DNA of 64,000 bases from Thalassoglobus polymorphus (GCF_007744255.1 NZ_CP036267.1:3661500-3725499), one strand, 5' to 3'; numbered from the stretch's first letter, positions 43,834 through 52,852 are shown. Notes: a model not told the origin generated them from the letters alone. Numbers and translations are program-made.

Positions 43834-44949
43834 ATGGGACTCTTTGACAAACTCCGCGCCGAGTTAATTGACATTATCGAGTGGGTCGACGACTCGCGTC
43901 ATACGATTGCCTGGCGTTTTCCTCGCTATCAGAATGAAATTAAAAACGGCGCACAGCTGATTGTCCGTCCCGGTCAGATGGCAGTCTTTGTTCATCGCGG
44001 GGAATTGGCGGATACCTTTGGCCCGGGGCACTATGAATTAAAAACTGACAACCTGCCAATCTTAAGTACGCTGGCCGGATGGAAGCATGGCTTCAACAGC
44101 CCCTACAAGGCGGAAGTATACTTCGTCAACACGCGTCAGATCACAGATCTGAAATGGGGAACTCCCAACCCAATTATGCTCCGCGATGCAGACTTCGGTC
44201 CAATTCGCCTGCGAGCTTTCGGCACGTACACAATGCAGGCTGTCGATCCGAAAGCACTGCTCAAAGAGCTGATCGGTACAGATTCGAGTTTTGAAATTGA
44301 TGAAATCAACGAACTGATGCGGTCGATGATCGCCTCAACATTTGCTGACATCATTGGCGAATCGAAAATCAGCGCCCTCGACCTGGCCGCCAACTATCGT
44401 GAACTCTCTGAGGACTTAAGACAAAGTGTCGTCGAAAAAGTTGATGATGAATATGGGCTGAACCTCCCGCAATTGTTTATCGTCAATGTCTCGCTTCCAG
44501 AAGAAGTCGAGAAAGCGATGGACACCCGCACAAGTATGGGTGTGATCGGAGACATGGGACGTTTCCAGCAATTCCAGATGGGCAAAGCCATGACAGCCGC
44601 TGCTGAGAACCCGGCAGGTGGCGGAGCTTCTGAAGGAATGGGGCTCGGCATGGGCTTCGCAATGGCAAACCAGATGGTCCAAGGCATGGGACAAGCTGCT
44701 GGAGCAGGCGGGGCGGCACCACCACCGCCTCCGATGGCAGCGACGTGGTACGTGGCTGTCAACGGGAAATCTGAAGGGCCGTTTGATCTCAACCAGATGT
44801 CTCAAGGAGCACAAGCAGGTCAGGTCAAGAAAGAGACTCTCGTCTGGTCTCAGGCGATCGGCGACTGGCAACCGGCCGGACAGGTTGGCGCGTTAGGCAT
44901 GATCTTCGGTCCACCATCTCCTCCACCACCCCCACCAGCTGGATCGTAA
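43834..44949 (+). CDS. SPFH-domain protein with a C-terminal GYF_2 domain
   Basis: A 371-residue soluble protein. The SPFH/band-7 core resembles virion-core YdjI: LRAELIDIIEWVDDSRHTIA, RPGQMAVFVHRGELADTFGP, RLRAFGTYTMQAVDPKALL and YGLNLPQLFIVNVSLPEEVE. A Gly/Ala/Met-rich linker leads to a GYF_2 domain (TWYVAVNGKSEGPFDLNQMS), with a Pro-rich C-terminus. Such proteins probably form membrane-associated assemblies; GYF_2 binds Pro-rich peptides. It is the second SPFH protein in 4 kb (floA is 2 kb away). Confidence 0.9.
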   Translation: MGLFDKLRAELIDIIEWVDDSRHTIAWRFPRYQNEIKNGAQLIVRPGQMAVFVHRGELADTFGPGHYELKTDNLPILSTLAGWKHGFNSPYKAEVYFVNTRQITDLKWGTPNPIMLRDADFGPIRLRAFGTYTMQAVDPKALLKELIGTDSSFEIDEINELMRSMIASTFADIIGESKISALDLAANYRELSEDLRQSVVEKVDDEYGLNLPQLFIVNVSLPEEVEKAMDTRTSMGVIGDMGRFQQFQMGKAMTAAAENPAGGGASEGMGLGMGFAMANQMVQGMGQAAGAGGAAPPPPPMAATWYVAVNGKSEGPFDLNQMSQGAQAGQVKKETLVWSQAIGDWQPAGQVGALGMIFGPPSPPPPPPAGS

Positions 44950-44974
44950 ATCCCACCTTGAGAATGAAGAGCAT

Positions 44975-45012
44975 AGCCTCGTTCCCGCAAGTCAGCTTGC
45001 TGTGACGAGGCT
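44975..45012. other. Imperfect cruciform between the SPFH gene and mobA
   Basis: AGCCTCGT (44975-44982) pairs with ACGAGGCT (45005-45012), and an inner GCAAG/CTTGC stem sits inside. No T-run follows. It may be a weak terminator or an RNA-processing site. Confidence 0.5.
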
Positions 45013-45016
45013 GTTC

Positions 45017-45062
45017 GCATTCCTGAACTGTGCCAACTTGCATTCCTGCATTGTGCCAACTT
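45017..45062 (+). repeat. Two 23-bp tandem repeats before mobA
   Basis: GCATTCCTGAACTGTGCCAA CTT is followed by GCATTCCTGCATTGTGCCAA CTT, differing in three positions. The array ends 14 bp before the ATG of mobA, so it sits on or next to the ribosome-binding site. Confidence 0.85.
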
Positions 45063-45076
45063 GCGAGCCCTGACTG

Positions 45077-45724
45077 ATGACGACTTCCATTGAAATTGGT
45101 GCCATCGTGTTGTGCGGAGGAAAGAGTTCGCGCATGGGACAGCCGAAGCATCTATTACCATTCGGGAATGAATTCGTCCTACAACGAGTGGTTCGAGAAC
45201 TCAGCGGCATCACCACAAAAATTGTGATCGTCGCAGCTCCCGATCAAGAGATTCCTCCATTGCCAGTCGAGTGTCAACTCGTCAGAGACGAGGTCACCTA
45301 CCAAGGACCGTTGTCTGGACTAATGTATGGCATGCAAGCCTTGGAGAATGACGTCGAGGCAGCATATCTCTCTGGATGTGATGTCCCGCTGCTCAAGTCA
45401 GAGTTTGTCAAAGAGATGGTTCGACACTTGGACACAGCCGAGATCGCGGTTCCGTTCGAAGAGAAATTTCTGCATCCGCTAGCAAGCGTCTATCGAACCT
45501 CACTAAGAACGCGGGCCGAAGAACTGATAGCAGCTGGAGAACGTCGCCCCAGGCAACTGATCGAATCGTCAACAACACACTACGTTCCATGTGAGGACTT
45601 AAGAGGAGTCGATCAGAACTTGGATTCGCTTCGCAATATGAATACTCCAGAAGCTTATGCCGAGCTTCTGGAGATTGCCGGAGTCTCAGAGATTACGGAA
45701 AGACGATTTCCCCACCCACAGTGA
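45077..45724 (+). CDS. mobA: Molybdenum cofactor guanylyltransferase MobA
   Basis: MobA joins GMP to molybdopterin to make the dinucleotide cofactor. The 215-residue nucleotidyltransferase has AIVLCGGKSSRMGQPKHLLP (the LxGGxSxRMGxxK signature), DEVTYQGPLSGLMYGMQAL, and AAYLSGCDVPLLKSEFVKEM with the metal-binding Asp. The last 32 bases overlap the 3' end of the convergent BBP7-like gene. Confidence 0.92.
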   Translation: MTTSIEIGAIVLCGGKSSRMGQPKHLLPFGNEFVLQRVVRELSGITTKIVIVAAPDQEIPPLPVECQLVRDEVTYQGPLSGLMYGMQALENDVEAAYLSGCDVPLLKSEFVKEMVRHLDTAEIAVPFEEKFLHPLASVYRTSLRTRAEELIAAGERRPRQLIESSTTHYVPCEDLRGVDQNLDSLRNMNTPEAYAELLEIAGVSEITERRFPHPQ

Positions 45725-47204
45725 ACGCCGAGACATATCGACTGTTAACATTTTGATCGACTCCGAAGTCGAGCTGACTCGGAGACATTGTCGGATCAGC
45801 TGCTGAAATCGAGTTGTAGCGAATACTTGTATCCGCTGAGCCGAGTCGCCCCATCCAAGTCAGATTGTAACCGACTTTGAATTTGAGCCATTCCGTCACA
45901 TCGTATTTGGCGTACAGATTCAATTCAGCAGACGGAGCAAAGTCGAGTTCACGATCAAAAGAGGTCGTGGAAGCTGGATCATCAATCACCAGATTTGGAT
46001 CACCCAGAAGGACTGAGAGATCGCCAGGTTCACGAGCGTTCTGTGTATTCACTCGTGAGCGAATCAAACCGACACCCAAAGCGACTTTTGGTTCCACGCC
46101 GACTGTGAATCGGTTTTGCTTCACTTCTGATCGAAAACCGAACTGAAGTGCATGCCGGAAGTTGTGAACCTTCGATTCGATGCGATTCGACTGTGGAGTC
46201 GTCAGCGGTCCAGTGATGGTGACATCATCGGTTGCATAGCCAGAGTTGTTGTTAAACGATCCACCAAAGGATAGGTTTTCCGAGTACTCTTCATGTCGCC
46301 ATCCGACAATCGATTGCAGAGTCCAACCGTCGTGCGGAATTCTTAAGTCATAGACATAGTTCACATCCGCAGACCATAAATTCACTGAGTATTCGCTGAA
46401 GAAACTTTCGTCATATACAATCAATGGAACTGGAATCCCGTCGGGAGGCGTGTTGACTGCAACATCCCCAAGATTCCCCGGCTGATTGTCAATTGTGTAA
46501 GGGATTACGATAAACTGAATTGGTGGTCCGTAAAACCCATCGTTCAAGCTGGTTGGGGGGATCGACGGAACTCGCAACGACTCTGCTTGCTCTTGAAGTG
46601 ACCAGACGGAACCTTCCAACCACGATCGTGTGTCGATTGGAATCCCGAAGCTTCCTTTGATGCCGTTGTTGTCATCCCAGTCAACGTTGTCGGTTGTCGG
46701 AGCAACTGCAGCTCCAGCAATACCGGTCGTTGAATTTGGGTCAACCGAAGGGAGATCAAATCGCTCACTGGTATTATCAATCAAATTTCCATTGATATCA
46801 CCAATCGATGTTCCAAGAGACCGACCACCTCGGTGACCGATTTTCGCATGCCAGTATTCGAGTCGAATCCAGCTGTCCGGCAAGTGCGGAGCCACAGCTG
46901 TATGGAGCGGCATCCCCCCCGCAAATGGGTTGAAATTCTCTTCAGGGACGAGTTCTGCATAAACTCCCGAACCAGTCTGAGATCCATAAAATCCTTCTTG
47001 TGGAGGAGAAGAATGCGGAGCTGGTAACGGTGGCCAGGGTTGAGCATTCACCTGCGTCGCCATTAAGGAAAACGCAAGAACGAAAAGCGACCATGCTGTC
47101 CGCTTTCCGGAAAGCATGGCAAGTCGATCACGTTTCGTCACAACAGCTTCGAACTTCTTAAGTCCTCGCATGCAATAACGAACAAGCAGTGCCTGCGTGT
47201 CCAT
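45693..47204 (-). CDS. BBP7-like outer-membrane beta-barrel protein
   Basis: From the ATG at 47204 (strong GGAAGGGAA upstream) about 503 residues; a later ATG at 47117 would give a shorter signal peptide (LSGKRTAWSLFVLAFSLMAT). The mature protein begins Pro-rich (QPWPPLPAPHSSPPQ) and then alternates short beta strands ending in aromatic residues, for example WIRLEYWHAKIGHRGG, WTLQSIVGWRHEEYSENLSF, and the end SRYVSAFTVGGEIVFP with a terminal aromatic pattern. BBP7 proteins are planctomycete barrels. Its final 32 bases overlap convergent mobA. Confidence 0.82.
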   Translation of the reverse strand: MDTQALLVRYCMRGLKKFEAVVTKRDRLAMLSGKRTAWSLFVLAFSLMATQVNAQPWPPLPAPHSSPPQEGFYGSQTGSGVYAELVPEENFNPFAGGMPLHTAVAPHLPDSWIRLEYWHAKIGHRGGRSLGTSIGDINGNLIDNTSERFDLPSVDPNSTTGIAGAAVAPTTDNVDWDDNNGIKGSFGIPIDTRSWLEGSVWSLQEQAESLRVPSIPPTSLNDGFYGPPIQFIVIPYTIDNQPGNLGDVAVNTPPDGIPVPLIVYDESFFSEYSVNLWSADVNYVYDLRIPHDGWTLQSIVGWRHEEYSENLSFGGSFNNNSGYATDDVTITGPLTTPQSNRIESKVHNFRHALQFGFRSEVKQNRFTVGVEPKVALGVGLIRSRVNTQNAREPGDLSVLLGDPNLVIDDPASTTSFDRELDFAPSAELNLYAKYDVTEWLKFKVGYNLTWMGRLGSADTSIRYNSISAADPTMSPSQLDFGVDQNVNSRYVSAFTVGGEIVFP

Positions 47205-47526
47205 GGATTCCCTTCCACCTTCATCTGTCGGCAATTTTCGCACTTACCTCAACAATTAAGACTCCATTCAGGAAGCCTCGGCATTGAGTCAATGCAATGG
47301 TCATCACGCGCAACATGTGCGGTATGAGATGTATCGGTCAGAAGGGGGTGTGAATCTGGGGAAAAAGTAACAATTCGTCCGTTTTTGCGGTTTCTAGCTA
47401 TTCTGACGAACATTCCAAGAGGCTGAGCAGCATTCGAAGCCATCGAAATTAGCTCATTTCCACAAAAATCCCCTCACACAAAGCATGACAGCCAAGCTCA
47501 GCCTTGAGATTGCATCTCGTTGAGGC
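47205..47526. other. Gap between the BBP7-like gene and the GGGPSL-motif gene
   Basis: 322 bp with no coding frame I accept; the 64-codon minus-strand frame here has no ribosome-binding site. It should contain the promoter of the BBP7-like gene. No repeat family copy is seen. Confidence 0.45.
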
Positions 47527-48585
47527 TTATGGATTTTCACGAAGATTCACTGGAATCTCCGGAAGCAGAAGCGAATTCGGCTTTCTGGCGGATTGAGCCG
47601 GAGTTCGGGCTGGCAGGTTGGTGACATCTGATTTCCAGAAGTGCGGGCGGAAATCACGCATTGGACCGAGCCCCAACGGAGTACGATGATTCTGTTCCGA
47701 ATAAAGCCCACGAGTCTCTTCGTTCGCAGGACAGCCAACGCTCTCAAGAATCGACTTCGCTGCGTTTTCAACAGTCTGATAAGTGAAGAAATCATTCAGC
47801 CGACTTTTCGGCGTTACACTGATCAATTCCAAACCAGCCAATGAAATTGATTGTCGAGAGAGTCTCAAATACTGTGCGACACGAAAATAGTGAAAATCTG
47901 TTTGAACTGCTGAGTCGAAGGATTTTGATTCATCAAAGTGATACTGCGGTCCCAACGCGAGTTGCTGGATCTCCTGCTTGCTGATCCCATCTTTTTCGCA
48001 GCGTTTCAAAAATTCGCCAAGCAGTTCATTTTCCCTGTATTCAATTCCACACTCCCTGGCTCGCTGCTGAAATGACTCCGAAGGGGTGATCACCATTTCA
48101 CATCCAGCGAGATACAATTTTCGGAATCCGAGTCGATAAGCGATGTGAATTGCCTGAATCATCGAATCTTGCCAGTCGGTGATGCGTGGCAAGCTTGCAT
48201 CAGGAAACCCGGAGAATCCAGTGTCCCGATTTCTGTCAAAAAAAACTGTAGAGGGAGACTCACAAACTTTGAACGTTGACTCAGGGACAAGATTCATGGA
48301 TCGGCAACGATGTACGAACTTGATCACCGAAGGGTCCATATAAATGGATCGGTGAAAACGGGCCGTTGGATCGTAGCTTGTCCAGAATGTGGGCCGTAGC
48401 AGTTGGCTGCCCGCCAGGTTGATAGCAAATTTGGGTGACGGAGAATTCTGAATCGCATCAATCGGCAGCGAATTTAAAGAAGGACCACCGCCGATAATCC
48501 AGCAGGAGCTTGATGTTGGCCCTGCATACATATTTTGAATGTTGATCGGAACCTGAGTTCCATCTGTCCGCAAGCGAAAGAACAT
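47527..48585 (-). CDS. GGGPSL-motif protein (DUF115-like), last gene of the tail module
   Basis: A 352-residue protein with a nucleotide-binding-like loop, CWIIGGGPSLNSLPIDAIQN, followed by FAINLAGSQLLRPTFWTSYDP, a layout seen in DUF115/6-hydroxymethylpterin-kinase-like and phage-encoded proteins that use sugar nucleotides. IHIAYRLGFRKLYLAGCEMV is a second Rossmann-like strand-helix. It is on the same strand as, and 157 bp after, the serine-rich tail hub, so it could modify it, for example by glycosylation; that is inference. The C-terminus is Pro/Arg-rich. Confidence 0.6.
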   Translation of the reverse strand: MFFRLRTDGTQVPINIQNMYAGPTSSSCWIIGGGPSLNSLPIDAIQNSPSPKFAINLAGSQLLRPTFWTSYDPTARFHRSIYMDPSVIKFVHRCRSMNLVPESTFKVCESPSTVFFDRNRDTGFSGFPDASLPRITDWQDSMIQAIHIAYRLGFRKLYLAGCEMVITPSESFQQRARECGIEYRENELLGEFLKRCEKDGISKQEIQQLALGPQYHFDESKSFDSAVQTDFHYFRVAQYLRLSRQSISLAGLELISVTPKSRLNDFFTYQTVENAAKSILESVGCPANEETRGLYSEQNHRTPLGLGPMRDFRPHFWKSDVTNLPARTPAQSARKPNSLLLPEIPVNLRENP

Positions 48586-48742
48586 GCCTCATTCTCCAAA
48601 TCATATCACCAGTGATGTATAACGAGCTCAGGAGAAAAAACTGAGTTCGTCATTTCATTCCGTGCATCAACGAACCTGATGGAATGCTTGCCCTCCCGAT
48701 CAAGTGCATGCTTTCCGGATAGCTTCACAGCGATTTTCATCA

Positions 48743-50707
48743 CTAAGAACTCAGGTCAAGAGTGCTCTCCCAGTGGTCCGCCTCACTTGTGAGTCGTGAT
48801 TGTCCAGAGTCGCTCCACGATCCGAACGAATCAGTCGTTGCCCCGTTCGAATTCGATTTATCCGCCCCCTCCCCTGTTCCTTCACTCCCAGCGTTCGAAG
48901 TGCCGGTCTCCCCACTCATCGAGAATGTCCCTCCCAATGAGGATTCACCTCCTTGAGACGAGATTGACTGCTCACTTTTTGAAACTGAACTCGACATCGA
49001 TGAAGCGCTCGCCCCGGATCCCCCTGGCTCTGCCGAACTTTCCTCACCCTGCCCACTTGAGACAGATGAATACTGAGTACTTTCATCGAGACTTTGGACA
49101 CTTCCCGGTTCCGAAACGGACGAAGAGCTTCCCTCAGATTCCTCACCAATGCTTTGCTGAGAATTCCAACCACTTGAAGTGGCTTGAGAGGACTCCATCT
49201 CCGATGAAGCTGAAGGCGATTGCCCCGAAGACTCAGACACCGAGGACCCATCCACCAATGAAGCGGAATTCGTAGAGACGGAACTCGAACCACTTCCGAG
49301 AACGTCTCCGCTTTCTGATTCCGAGCCTGAAGATGCACGACTCCAACCGGACGACGTGAAGTCTGAACTCGCCACTTCGGAAGAGTCCAAAGCACTCGGA
49401 TCGAGACTCTCTGAAACTAACGAAGATAGAAAAGAATCAGTCGGAGACGGGGTAACCGACGGTTGAGGCGGAGGAGGATCACCCACTGGAATTGATGGTG
49501 GCAATGTGACATCACCACCAGCTGAAGGCATTTGATCTGGCAGTTCCCATCGCTCATCATGTGGAGGTTCCGCCCAGAGTTCACGCGGATGTATCGGCCC
49601 CAGTTCCATTCGCATCCGTGGAGTACCGTCAAAATATATCCGCACAGTTTCTGCGTATGAATATGCCAAAAGCCCTCCAGCCTGGTCGAAGACTGCGTAC
49701 CGACCTTCCCATGGTTTGGAGAGTTGAGCTACGTTTGTTGTTTCGATCAGGTAACGGCTTTGTGGTTGTGAATAGGTCCGAAAGAATTCTTTGGCGAAAG
49801 AGAACGAATCGTGTTGAGTTCGCATCCAGGGGAGCCAGATGCGGAGACGCCGCTCACCATGGACTGCCCGACTATTCGGTTCCACAAAGTTGCCACGCCA
49901 ACGAAATGACCTTCGAGCAATTTCATCCGAGTGATCACGCTGATCATAGATGTAGTCGCCAGTCAGCAAGAGCCGATTGTAGAGGTGCTCGCGATCCCGA
50001 ATCTCAGTCAGCGAGGTCAGATCAACCCCTTCACGGAAATGTGCGAGAGGTGTGTCGCGGCGGCGGAGAAAGAAAAACTTTCCCTGTTCATCGACACCCC
50101 ATGATGCCGATTGTGCGCGAACAGCAAGTTCTTTCAACACGCTACGAACAGATTCTTCACCACGGAACTTCAGGCTCGTCACTGTCGCATCCTGCTCGGG
50201 ATGTTCAACTTGCACGGGGTGATACGAGATGTGCGTTTGCGGGGCGACGTATTGCTGCATAAGCAATTTGACGAGTTCAACGGCATCAGCAATTGAGTCG
50301 TAAGTTTCCTGATCACGATCAGGGTCATGCTGAAAGAGATCAGTGTTGGCATAACGATGTGGCTTCTGTCCGTCCGCCTCCTCACCGAATCCTCCCGGAA
50401 AAACTTCATTAAGTTCGATAGACATGCCTTCGAGGCGAAATCGTGTCTGAGCAGGACTCTCCGCGACACGTTCTTCAACACGACCAAGATACCAGCGTTC
50501 GGAAGCCTTGTATTCAAAGCTGATCCAATCTCCGATATCGACCTGGTCGCGGTCATAGAATTCATTCGCAAGTATCAGTTCCGCTGCCCCGCATCCTCCT
50601 TGCCGATTCAGCTCGAACCAGCATTTCTTCAAGGCGTGCATTGAAAGGACCACTGGCGTTCCAGTAGGAGTCGGACCGTGATGGAGGATTCGGCGTTCGA
50701 ATGTCAT
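48743..50707 (-). CDS. Tail hub-like protein with a 220-residue serine-rich C-terminus
   Basis: A 654-residue protein. Residues 1-390 resemble a phage late-control/tail hub or gp27-like protein: GGCGAAELILANEFYDRDQV, ISFEYKASERWYLGRVEERV, DATVTSLKFRGEESVRSVLK, WGVDEQGKFFFLRRRDTPLA. Residues about 430-654 are almost only Ser, Gly, Glu, Thr and Ala, with no clear repeat unit (SSGSESESGDVLGSGSSSVS is typical). Serine-rich stretches of this type occur in adhesins that are glycosylated. Such a tail on a hub is unusual. The next gene down is the GGGPSL protein. Confidence 0.65.
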   Translation of the reverse strand: MTFERRILHHGPTPTGTPVVLSMHALKKCWFELNRQGGCGAAELILANEFYDRDQVDIGDWISFEYKASERWYLGRVEERVAESPAQTRFRLEGMSIELNEVFPGGFGEEADGQKPHRYANTDLFQHDPDRDQETYDSIADAVELVKLLMQQYVAPQTHISYHPVQVEHPEQDATVTSLKFRGEESVRSVLKELAVRAQSASWGVDEQGKFFFLRRRDTPLAHFREGVDLTSLTEIRDREHLYNRLLLTGDYIYDQRDHSDEIARRSFRWRGNFVEPNSRAVHGERRLRIWLPWMRTQHDSFSFAKEFFRTYSQPQSRYLIETTNVAQLSKPWEGRYAVFDQAGGLLAYSYAETVRIYFDGTPRMRMELGPIHPRELWAEPPHDERWELPDQMPSAGGDVTLPPSIPVGDPPPPQPSVTPSPTDSFLSSLVSESLDPSALDSSEVASSDFTSSGWSRASSGSESESGDVLGSGSSSVSTNSASLVDGSSVSESSGQSPSASSEMESSQATSSGWNSQQSIGEESEGSSSSVSEPGSVQSLDESTQYSSVSSGQGEESSAEPGGSGASASSMSSSVSKSEQSISSQGGESSLGGTFSMSGETGTSNAGSEGTGEGADKSNSNGATTDSFGSWSDSGQSRLTSEADHWESTLDLSS

Positions 50708-50727
50708 AATGAGTCTTCACGTTTCGC

Positions 50728-50831
50728 TAGAACATCTTTCGAATGGGTTTGCAGGATCTGCCTCGTGGTGAACAGCATTTTTTCTAGAGAAACGCGTTCT
50801 TCACGGGCACAAGGTAGAGCAAATTGCTCTA
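50728..50831 (+). repeat. Palindromic repeat family 1, complete forward copy inside the tail module
   Basis: TAGAACATCTTTCGAATGGG, TTTGCAGGATCTGCCTCGTG, CATTTTTTCTAGAGAAACGC, GTTCTTCACGGGCACAAGGT, AGAGCAAATTGCTCTA. It lies between the hub and distal-tail-like genes and would be in their common transcript if they form an operon. Confidence 0.92.
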
Positions 50832-50863
50832 GCAAACGGTTTCGGGCAGGACCGGGGCGATAT

Positions 50864-51313
50864 TTATTCCGGCAACAGGCCGGAATACAAATGCGGATCA
50901 GCGGCATGGATCATGGCTGAAAACGAATACAGGTGCTGATTCGAAAGATCGAATTCGAATTTCGTCGTCGTGCACGCCTTGAAGTATCGATGATCGGTTG
51001 AAGATTCATCCGCAAAGACAACAAGCGAGAAGGTTCCCGCTGTTGCATTGACCGAAAGCGTGTCTCGCAGCGTTTCCAGAACGGCAAGCATCTCGGGTTC
51101 CGTCACTTTAAGAGAACCTGAATGTTGTCCAATTTGCCCCTCGATTGCGATGTCTGCCCCTTGTCGGGAGTGTCCAGTCAACTGGTCACCATCTCGCAAC
51201 GGGACTTTCATTTTTTCAAAATCCCAGGCATCACGAACTCGAAAGACCAGGATGGGACGCGGAAGATCAACCTTGGTTCCCCCTCTGACAATCGCTGGAT
51301 GAAACATTAACAT
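50864..51313 (-). CDS. Distal-tail-like phage protein
   Basis: A 149-residue protein between the tape measure and hub, the place of the distal tail protein in siphophages. It has beta-strand-rich segments (KVDLPRPILVFRVRDAWDFE, SRQGADIAIEGQIGQHSGSL, FSLVVFADESSTDHRYFKAC) and ends ADPHLYSGLLPE. Identification is by position and fold-like pattern more than by a clear family match. Its neighbour upstream is the tape measure gene, with a 126-bp gap. Confidence 0.55.
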   Translation of the reverse strand: MLMFHPAIVRGGTKVDLPRPILVFRVRDAWDFEKMKVPLRDGDQLTGHSRQGADIAIEGQIGQHSGSLKVTEPEMLAVLETLRDTLSVNATAGTFSLVVFADESSTDHRYFKACTTTKFEFDLSNQHLYSFSAMIHAADPHLYSGLLPE

Positions 51314-51439
51314 GATTAACTTGCCTTCGTGAATTGATTCGATTGAATTCGAGAAGAAACAATCCTGCGAGTGCAGATTGAAGCCTCGTGGTCTCGTATT
51401 AACCGATACTCAGCAATCGTTGTCTTCAACTTTGAATGC

Positions 51440-52303
51440 TCACCCCTGGCGAATACGCCGCCCAATCCCCTGAAGCTCCAGATTGCGTAACAATGATTCC
51501 GAATCAGCTGCTTCAGACACCTCGATGGTGATTCCGCCAAAGTGGTTATTCGTCAGAGTATTTTGACTAAGGTCACGTGTCTCAACTCGACTTTTTACCG
51601 GTCTTTGGAATTGACCATCACTGCGTGTCGGCTTTGTTAGCGAACCTTGCAAACTTGGGAGAGAAGAAAAAGCTGGTGGAGAACCAAGACCAGCGACTCG
51701 CGAAGGCCGGCTACCAATGGATTCACGCTCATCGATTCGCACTCGATTCGGGACGGAGTTTAAGGCCTCCAGGAACCCAAGTCCGAGAGCTTCAACAGCG
51801 GAACGATTGATAACATATTCACCCGAAGTCAAGTTCGCTGGTACGCGATCAATTCCAGAACGCCCAGAGACGAGCCCCCCGCTGGCCATTCTTCGAGGCG
51901 GCTGATTGGGCACTCTTCCACCTCCCGGAAAGGGAAGGGGAAGCGAGGCAGGCCCGACGGAAGGAACTGAAGGAATTGCCTGAATGGCACCTGCGGTTCT
52001 CTGTGCAGCTTGAGTCAATTGTTGCAGAGCCTGCATAGCAGAGCTCACGTTCAACGTGATGGGACGCTGAGATATCGATTGTAATTGTTGGCCGATTCTT
52101 GCGATGAGGTTGCTCACCTGCTGCAACGGTCCAATGCTCTGTGAGAGTCGGCTGAACGATGAGCTAAACTGTCGTGCGGAGTTGGTCGACTCTGTAATCC
52201 GGCTCTTCAGATCATCAAATCGATTCAAAACGGAGTCGAGTTCACGCTGAAGGTCCGAGCTGTCACCCAGAATACGTACCGTGAGAGACTCAGAAAAAGA
52301 CAT
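51440..52303 (-). CDS. Short tail tape measure protein
   Basis: The 287-residue product has a long N-terminal coiled-coil (LQRELDSVLNRFDDLKSRIT, SFSRLSQSIGPLQQVSNLIA) and the C-terminal motif of tape measure proteins (MASGGLVSGRSGIDRVPANL, TSGEYVINRSAVEALGLGFL). GAGG precedes the ATG. Tape measure length sets tail length at roughly 0.15 nm per residue, so a tail of only about 40 nm would be expected. That is very short for a siphophage and more like a small tail-like particle, although internal loss cannot be excluded. Confidence 0.75.
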   Translation of the reverse strand: MSFSESLTVRILGDSSDLQRELDSVLNRFDDLKSRITESTNSARQFSSSFSRLSQSIGPLQQVSNLIARIGQQLQSISQRPITLNVSSAMQALQQLTQAAQRTAGAIQAIPSVPSVGPASLPLPFPGGGRVPNQPPRRMASGGLVSGRSGIDRVPANLTSGEYVINRSAVEALGLGFLEALNSVPNRVRIDERESIGSRPSRVAGLGSPPAFSSLPSLQGSLTKPTRSDGQFQRPVKSRVETRDLSQNTLTNNHFGGITIEVSEAADSESLLRNLELQGIGRRIRQG

Positions 52304-52348
52304 TGAACGACCTCACCAAAAAAGGGAAAAGAATAACTTCAATGACGC

Positions 52349-52852
52349 CTACAGCCGCGAAATTGTCGGCTCAGTTTGAAAGGCTTTTCCGGTAAAAGAG
52401 ATGAGGTTTGTGTCATCGCCTTCCGACATGCTAAGTGATTCCCGATAAACTTTTTCGAAGACAACTTTCTCGCTGGCGACTCCGGCTGGATCTAGAATCG
52501 TGAACTCAAAGGTGAGTGTTTGTTGCTCCCCAACGGCTGAAGTGCTGCCGAGCCCAGCGTTCGGGTGGAAGGTCAGCGTCTCATACAGTTGCAACGGATC
52601 AGCGGCATTGATTGCAGCCCCCAAAAGTTGAGTCCACTTTGCTGTGAACGAAATGGAAACCGACTCGTCGTCTCCACTGCGAGTATGACCGTTTGCAATT
52701 GACCCACGGTCTTTCACTTCAATGGTGTTCTGTCGTTGCGTCCACGTGAGATCGCCTTCATCGAGAAGAACGGTCAGAGCTCCCGCGAGTCCATTATCTT
52801 TAATCACAAGTTCGCCGTCACGAAGATTTCGAGTAAGGTTTGAAACTGCCAT
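52349..52852 (-). CDS. Major tail (tube) protein
   Basis: A 167-residue protein with a beta-rich plan typical of tube proteins: AVSNLTRNLRDGELVIKDNG, VLLDEGDLTWTQRQNTIEVK, SVSISFTAKWTQLLGAAIN and the repeated strand SEGDDTNLISFTGKAFQTEP. AGGAA lies before the ATG. It is placed between the terminator-like protein and the tape measure, as expected. The exact family is not certain. Confidence 0.72.
   Translation of the reverse strand: MAVSNLTRNLRDGELVIKDNGLAGALTVLLDEGDLTWTQRQNTIEVKDRGSIANGHTRSGDDESVSISFTAKWTQLLGAAINAADPLQLYETLTFHPNAGLGSTSAVGEQQTLTFEFTILDPAGVASEKVVFEKVYRESLSMSEGDDTNLISFTGKAFQTEPTISRL

Noticed and set aside
51316-51540. Minus-strand frame over the tape measure 3' end
   Set aside because: The part after 51427 could be a 37-residue peptide from a TTG, but there is no ribosome-binding site and most of the frame overlaps the tape measure.
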